Shown here: positions 59,651 to 64,000 of the stretch, in pieces | Layout: each line of letters begins with the position of its first letter | Position numbering within the stretch: the first letter of the stretch is position 1 | Source: Tubulanus polymorphus | Lineage: Eukaryota; Nemertea; Palaeonemertea; Tubulaniformes; Tubulanidae | Length of the DNA: 64,000 nucleotides | Direction of reading: 5' to 3' | Assembly: GCF_964204645.1 (NCBI RefSeq) | Contig: NC_134026.1 | Location: 9,561,450-9,625,449, forward strand | Notes under the pieces: generated by a model | What the model saw: the letters and a program-made list of their open reading frames with translations, nothing else | Database searches by the model: none | What the model was told of the DNA's origin: nothing | Translations under genes and position numbers: made by a program

Positions 59651-60925
59651 GTGATTTTAACGAAACGTGACCAGCTATCAACGTACAGGTGTAAGAAATG
59701 TTCGCACACAATGCGTCAGTTTAAACAGGTTGAAGAACATATGATTGATGCACACATGATGGATGCTAAACCTTATCGTTGCGCATTTTGTATGTGTGAA
59801 GAATCTTCTCCCGAACACTTATTGAAGGCGCATTTAAAGCTGAACCACTCTCCAGAAAAGGAAACAATCGTTCAGAATGAAGTCTATACAGAATGCTTAG
59901 GAAAAATTCAAGATACGATAAAGATGGTCGCGGGAACCAGAATCGCCATTCCTGGAGCTGAATTGTACTGCAATTTGTGTCAAGACAATGTGTTAAACTG
60001 CTGCAGTTTAAAAATCATGGAAAATCATTTTAAGGCTCAACATGATAACAAACAGTTTAATGTGACCATAAAATTCCCTATAATCAGGCATCCAACTACA
60101 TATTATCCTCTTCGATATTGTAAAAAAAGGAAGAACTTAGCGAAACAATATTTAGCGCGAGAGGATGATTTCAACACCCCTCATCCGATGCCTGATTATC
60201 CCCGCATTGTTTATGTATCAGATAAGTACAAATGCCGCAATCACAGTCGAGTTGAAGACTGCAGCATTTTCCTGTGTCATCTGTGTGAATGTATTGAACT
60301 CTGCTTAAAGGAAGAAAAAAAGAAGCATCACATGTTAGTGGAGCACTTGATGAAGTCAGGTTTACGGCGTACAGTTAACAGACACCTGCGCATAGTCCAT
60401 AGAAATTGCTCTAAAGAGGTGATTGTTGACGATGCAGCTGCACGACAGTTGAACAGTCAGGTTGAGGAACTATTCAATGACTGTAATGTTCGCCATGAGA
60501 GTTTACGCCTCGATAATGTACTTATAAAACAATCCGATTGTCAACCTCTACTACAGAAACTGAAGGCAGGTAAAGCAGATGACAATGTTTCGTTGTATGT
60601 TCCTGAACCCGATATTGATGATAATGGATCTGCTGATTCAGATGCTGAAACCCTTAAAAAGGGTGCTATAGAAGATAAAATATCAACATGTGAAGATGGT
60701 ACGGATAAAGCATTTCCTAAAGAGTTGAAAAAACGTAGATTGTGTGATAACACACATGATCAACCGATCATTAAAAGTTGGCGAAAATCTGATTCCTGTT
60801 GCTCGAATATGAATATATCGATTGACGAACTTAGTCAAAATGATGCCAAACTCAAAATGCGTTGTGAAATTCCACTTATTGATATTACTAGTAAATTTAT
60901 CCAGCTTCCTTCGTTGCCTCAATGA
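59651..60925 (+). CDS. C2H2-like zinc-finger protein, 5' end missing
   Basis: A 424-codon frame to the stop at 60923-60925. Irregular fingers: YRCKKCSHTMRQFKQVEEH, YRCAFCMCEESS with a later HLKLNH, LYCNLCQDNV, FLCHLCECIELC and RHLRIVH. The C-terminal third is acidic and Ser-rich with KKRRLCDN, perhaps a nuclear signal. The frame is open back to 59585 without an ATG and starts at GTG in the listed span, so an upstream exon must supply the start; an acceptor TTAG at 59635-59638 is a candidate. Finger spacing and style resemble 56276-57799, so they may be paralogues or parts of one locus. Confidence 0.55.
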   Translation: MILTKRDQLSTYRCKKCSHTMRQFKQVEEHMIDAHMMDAKPYRCAFCMCEESSPEHLLKAHLKLNHSPEKETIVQNEVYTECLGKIQDTIKMVAGTRIAIPGAELYCNLCQDNVLNCCSLKIMENHFKAQHDNKQFNVTIKFPIIRHPTTYYPLRYCKKRKNLAKQYLAREDDFNTPHPMPDYPRIVYVSDKYKCRNHSRVEDCSIFLCHLCECIELCLKEEKKKHHMLVEHLMKSGLRRTVNRHLRIVHRNCSKEVIVDDAAARQLNSQVEELFNDCNVRHESLRLDNVLIKQSDCQPLLQKLKAGKADDNVSLYVPEPDIDDNGSADSDAETLKKGAIEDKISTCEDGTDKAFPKELKKRRLCDNTHDQPIIKSWRKSDSCCSNMNISIDELSQNDAKLKMRCEIPLIDITSKFIQLPSLPQ

Positions 60926-63900
60926 GACCCTTCTGCACAAAGTGAACAGGTGCCTTATTCCTGCTTTTGATTTGCTAGATCCTGTGCATATACCTTTTTA
61001 TACCACTAGCCACTATAGCTCAGTTGAATCATTTGTTACCTGCATGGGCCAATCCAGGGGTATTTCCAGGTGGCATTTGAAGGAAAAAAAGAGCATTTCT
61101 ACATTTAAAGTGTACCTGTATTACAATGAGGTCCACGATCCATGCCTTGGTAGCACCAACAATTGGTAGCACCAAGAATGTAGATGACATTTTCTATTAG
61201 CAGATGAATCTCAATGGCATTCTACATGGCTGGACTGGCAGCCATCATTGATTCCAAAAATGTAAATTTCGGCCCATCATGGTAGATGTACTTTAGAACA
61301 TTGATTTTTCACATGAGAATGGTAAATGATGGTGTATGTATCCATGGTCATCCCCAGGATTTTTTTTTGGGGGGAGTTCGTTTTTAGGAATAGAGGGAGT
61401 TTGGGGGTCCTCCCCCAGAAAATGTTTGAAAATTTCGTGCAAGCTGGGGCATTCTGGTGCAATCTGAGACTGATAAGTAGACTGGTATCCCTTTTACTTT
61501 GCATGTATCGATTTTATTTTGCTAATTTAGCAAATGCAGACTGTGTGCCGACGTTCATCGACATTTGAAAATACAAAAAGGGGGTCCCCTCTAGGGATGC
61601 CCATGGTATCTAAATCTATTTTATAATGTCCAAGATTGTTGACTGGCAGCAATCTTTGATTCCCAAAATGTTCATTTTGGCCTGCAGCTGTGAATGTAAT
61701 CTATGAAGAACATTGATCACATCAGAATATTAGATGATATTACATAACGTTAGATGAATCTATGTCATAATGCCCACCAAGATGGTGGACTGGTGGCCAT
61801 CTTGGATTCGAAAATCGTGCATTTTGGCCTACAACAATGAATTTTTTATGTAGAGCATTGATATTCCACTTGAGAGTGTTAGATGATATCATGTATTAGT
61901 TATTTTTTTAAGGTCAGCATGTCTTTAGAGATGGCTGACTGGTGGCCATCTTAGATTCTGAAACTGTACTTGTTAGTCTGACTACTGTGAATTAATTTTC
62001 AGAATTGACATAATACCTTTGCGCCATGTATTGCAAAAACGTATTTCAGCTACATTGCACAAACATTTGTTTTGAAATATATTTTCTATTTATGGGAATA
62101 GAGATATCCAGGGAATACATGTGGCCCATTCCACCCGTTGATGTTGCACTCTTAAGGCCACCTGGTATGTAAGTTCCGATGGGCTATTGCATTTACTGTT
62201 GATCCAAATTGTTCATTTATCTGTAAACGATCAAGTTTTCTTGTTTGGAAATTCTTGAAATGATTTTATGTATAGTCTTGATATCTGATTATGAATATCT
62301 TATACAATACTTATACGTATTTACCATCTCTAGCCTGAATGGAATCAAAACGGCTGCCTTTTGGCCATCATTGTTCGGCAAAACCAGGGAAAATATCATG
62401 AGGAAAATATCATTTTTTAACTATATAACTTAAAGGCCTGATATTGATGATTGTTAGCGCTGTCATTGTCGTAAGACATCTTTTTAAGTAACCTTTGTTA
62501 ATTTGTCAATACAAATGTATGTTCCCAATAAGGATTACACGTAAGGTGAATGACTAGGCGAGGTTGCCTAGTTATTAGGAATTGGGTGTATTCTCATTAA
62601 CATTCATGCATTTCTAATTATCAAATGTATCATGTATTCTCAATGTACATAGATGCAATTAATCTGTACTGTTTTGTCATTTAACTATTGGGACAATTCG
62701 AAACCTGTATGGATTGAGATAACAAGATGAGGAGACCGCTTTTATGATGAAACATTCGCTTGTAAGGCAATTGGTTTTAAAGGGTTAGAGCTAAGAAAAA
62801 AATCCACTAGCATTCTTAGCTCTTGCGTATAAAATTGGCATGACCTCGATAGGCGGCGTCGTCTCTACGAGCGGGATATACGGGGAATTCCAGCGCTACT
62901 AAAATAATTATGGGAAAGCCATAAATGGTGAACGTTTCATTGGACTAGGTGCCGTATGTGTGAATTTTTAAATGCTCATTGCTGATAAGAATATCATTAT
63001 TTCATATATCGCCATAGGTATTGTAACATTTTAATGCCCGGTGATTGTGTTGATTGAGATTGAAGTGAAGCAAACGTTTACTACACAAGGCCTCCACGTG
63101 TGCGGGAGTGCTTAACATTAGACTGTTGCACACACAAACACACGCTCATACAGACTACTATATGGTGATGCTGTAACGCAGCTTGGTACATGCATGTTTG
63201 GTATGATAACAGGCTGAATAATCGTCGTAGCAGAAGATGAGCGCTGTGTTTTCATTTTTGATAGAATTTGTAATAAATTGTAATTTCTTGTGACCTGAAA
63301 ATACCAAGCAGCAAACTATAGGTATAGGTCAAGGTCTGAATATTGTAGTGGTAAATTCTAGGATTTAAAACGATTTCATACTACGCCCCGGCGGCCATAC
63401 ATTGTAAGAGGTTTCGTTTCCAAGACTCATTATTCAGCCACCCTCTGATATGTGACATCGTATGAATTTTATTTGAATATTTTTTCATATTGTGAAAAAT
63501 ATTTTTTCGAAAATATAAAATAGTCTCCCTGCCGCCCCTACCTGTACCCTACGAATTTTTGGACGTGGACCATAAACAAATGTTTATCTTTGGTCTTATT
63601 TGACTACAAAATAATTCTTTAAGAAAGATAAAATATAATATAAACTTCTAGAACTTTGAAGTCACGAATTAAAAAGATATTTCAAGCAATGCCCTTACTC
63701 CAAACAACCTCTAGCTTTCAAGGTAAACCACACTTTGCCCATGGACAATTTATTTAAAAATCATGATCAGCCTAACAATAACAGACCGGGCAGTTATAGG
63801 AATGAACTGAAAACAAGTTATAATTCGATCTTAGCATAACACAGAAAATGTATATGTACATATATGAGAAACACACCGAATTCCACATAATAAGTATTGT

Positions 63901-64000
63901 TAATACTGGTAACATTGAATATCATTGTTATACTAATGGGAAGTCAAGTCTAGCATCAGCAGTTAGCCAGTTACACTGTTGTTTCTCCTTCATGACTTCT
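60926..64000. other. Non-coding end of the window
   Basis: No gene is seen. Positions 61,150-62,000 hold three or four diverged copies of a line with ATGGTGGACTGGTGGCCATC and similar words, a dispersed repeat also glimpsed at 42.5-42.8 kb. From 61,342 to 61,608 a short element has C/G-rich ends (CATCCCCAGGATTTT on the left and CCCCTCTAGGGATG on the right). Confidence 0.5.

Overview
This is a 64-kb piece of an animal nuclear genome. Genes are split into many short exons with GT-AG introns, A+T-rich introns dominate, and the spaces between genes are packed with foldback elements, MITEs, Penelope-like and Ty1/copia remnants and minisatellites. The repeat style suggests a marine invertebrate; the phylum cannot be fixed from sequence alone. 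All exon models below were built by hand from open frames, splice sites and phase matching.

Layout. 1-1.3 kb: Ty1/copia remnant broken by a foldback insertion. 3.7-4.9 kb: non-autonomous DNA transposon. 5,064-17,716: a complete 12.65-kb DNA transposon with ~71-bp terminal inverted repeats, subterminal GC-rich palindromic arrays at both ends and a 6-bp target duplication (CCGAAT). It carries two convergent intron-rich genes: a 396-aa DD36E integrase-type transposase (+) and a SAM-HECT ubiquitin ligase (-) with mid-gene lesions. 20.3-35.5 kb (-): gene A, assembled as one continuous 1,533-codon frame. It joins a KMT5A-like SET domain, a tandem array of small phase-1 exons (12 of 66 nt nearly identical), an OTU protease, zinc fingers, a full tyrosine recombinase and a SANT-like C terminus. 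44.2-54.4 kb (-): gene B, a diverged paralogue in the same order and orientation. Its linker exons are unrelated in sequence, and its recombinase is broken and lacks the catalytic C-terminal half. 56-61 kb: C2H2 zinc-finger genes (one with an in-frame stop), a small acidic protein gene and a zinc-finger exon on the opposite strand. 61-64 kb: no gene seen.

How the parts may work together. In the 12.65-kb element, the integrase would act on the terminal repeats. The HECT ligase is a passenger or accessory gene that could act on host or element proteins through ubiquitin. Genes A and B combine chromatin-modifying (SET), deubiquitinase-type (OTU), DNA-binding (zinc finger, SANT) and DNA-recombining (tyrosine recombinase) modules in one polypeptide. 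They look like a Crypton-type recombinase gene that gained chromatin and ubiquitin modules, either as a large mobile element or as a gene captured by the host. Two paralogues with the same order argue that the modules belong to one transcription unit.
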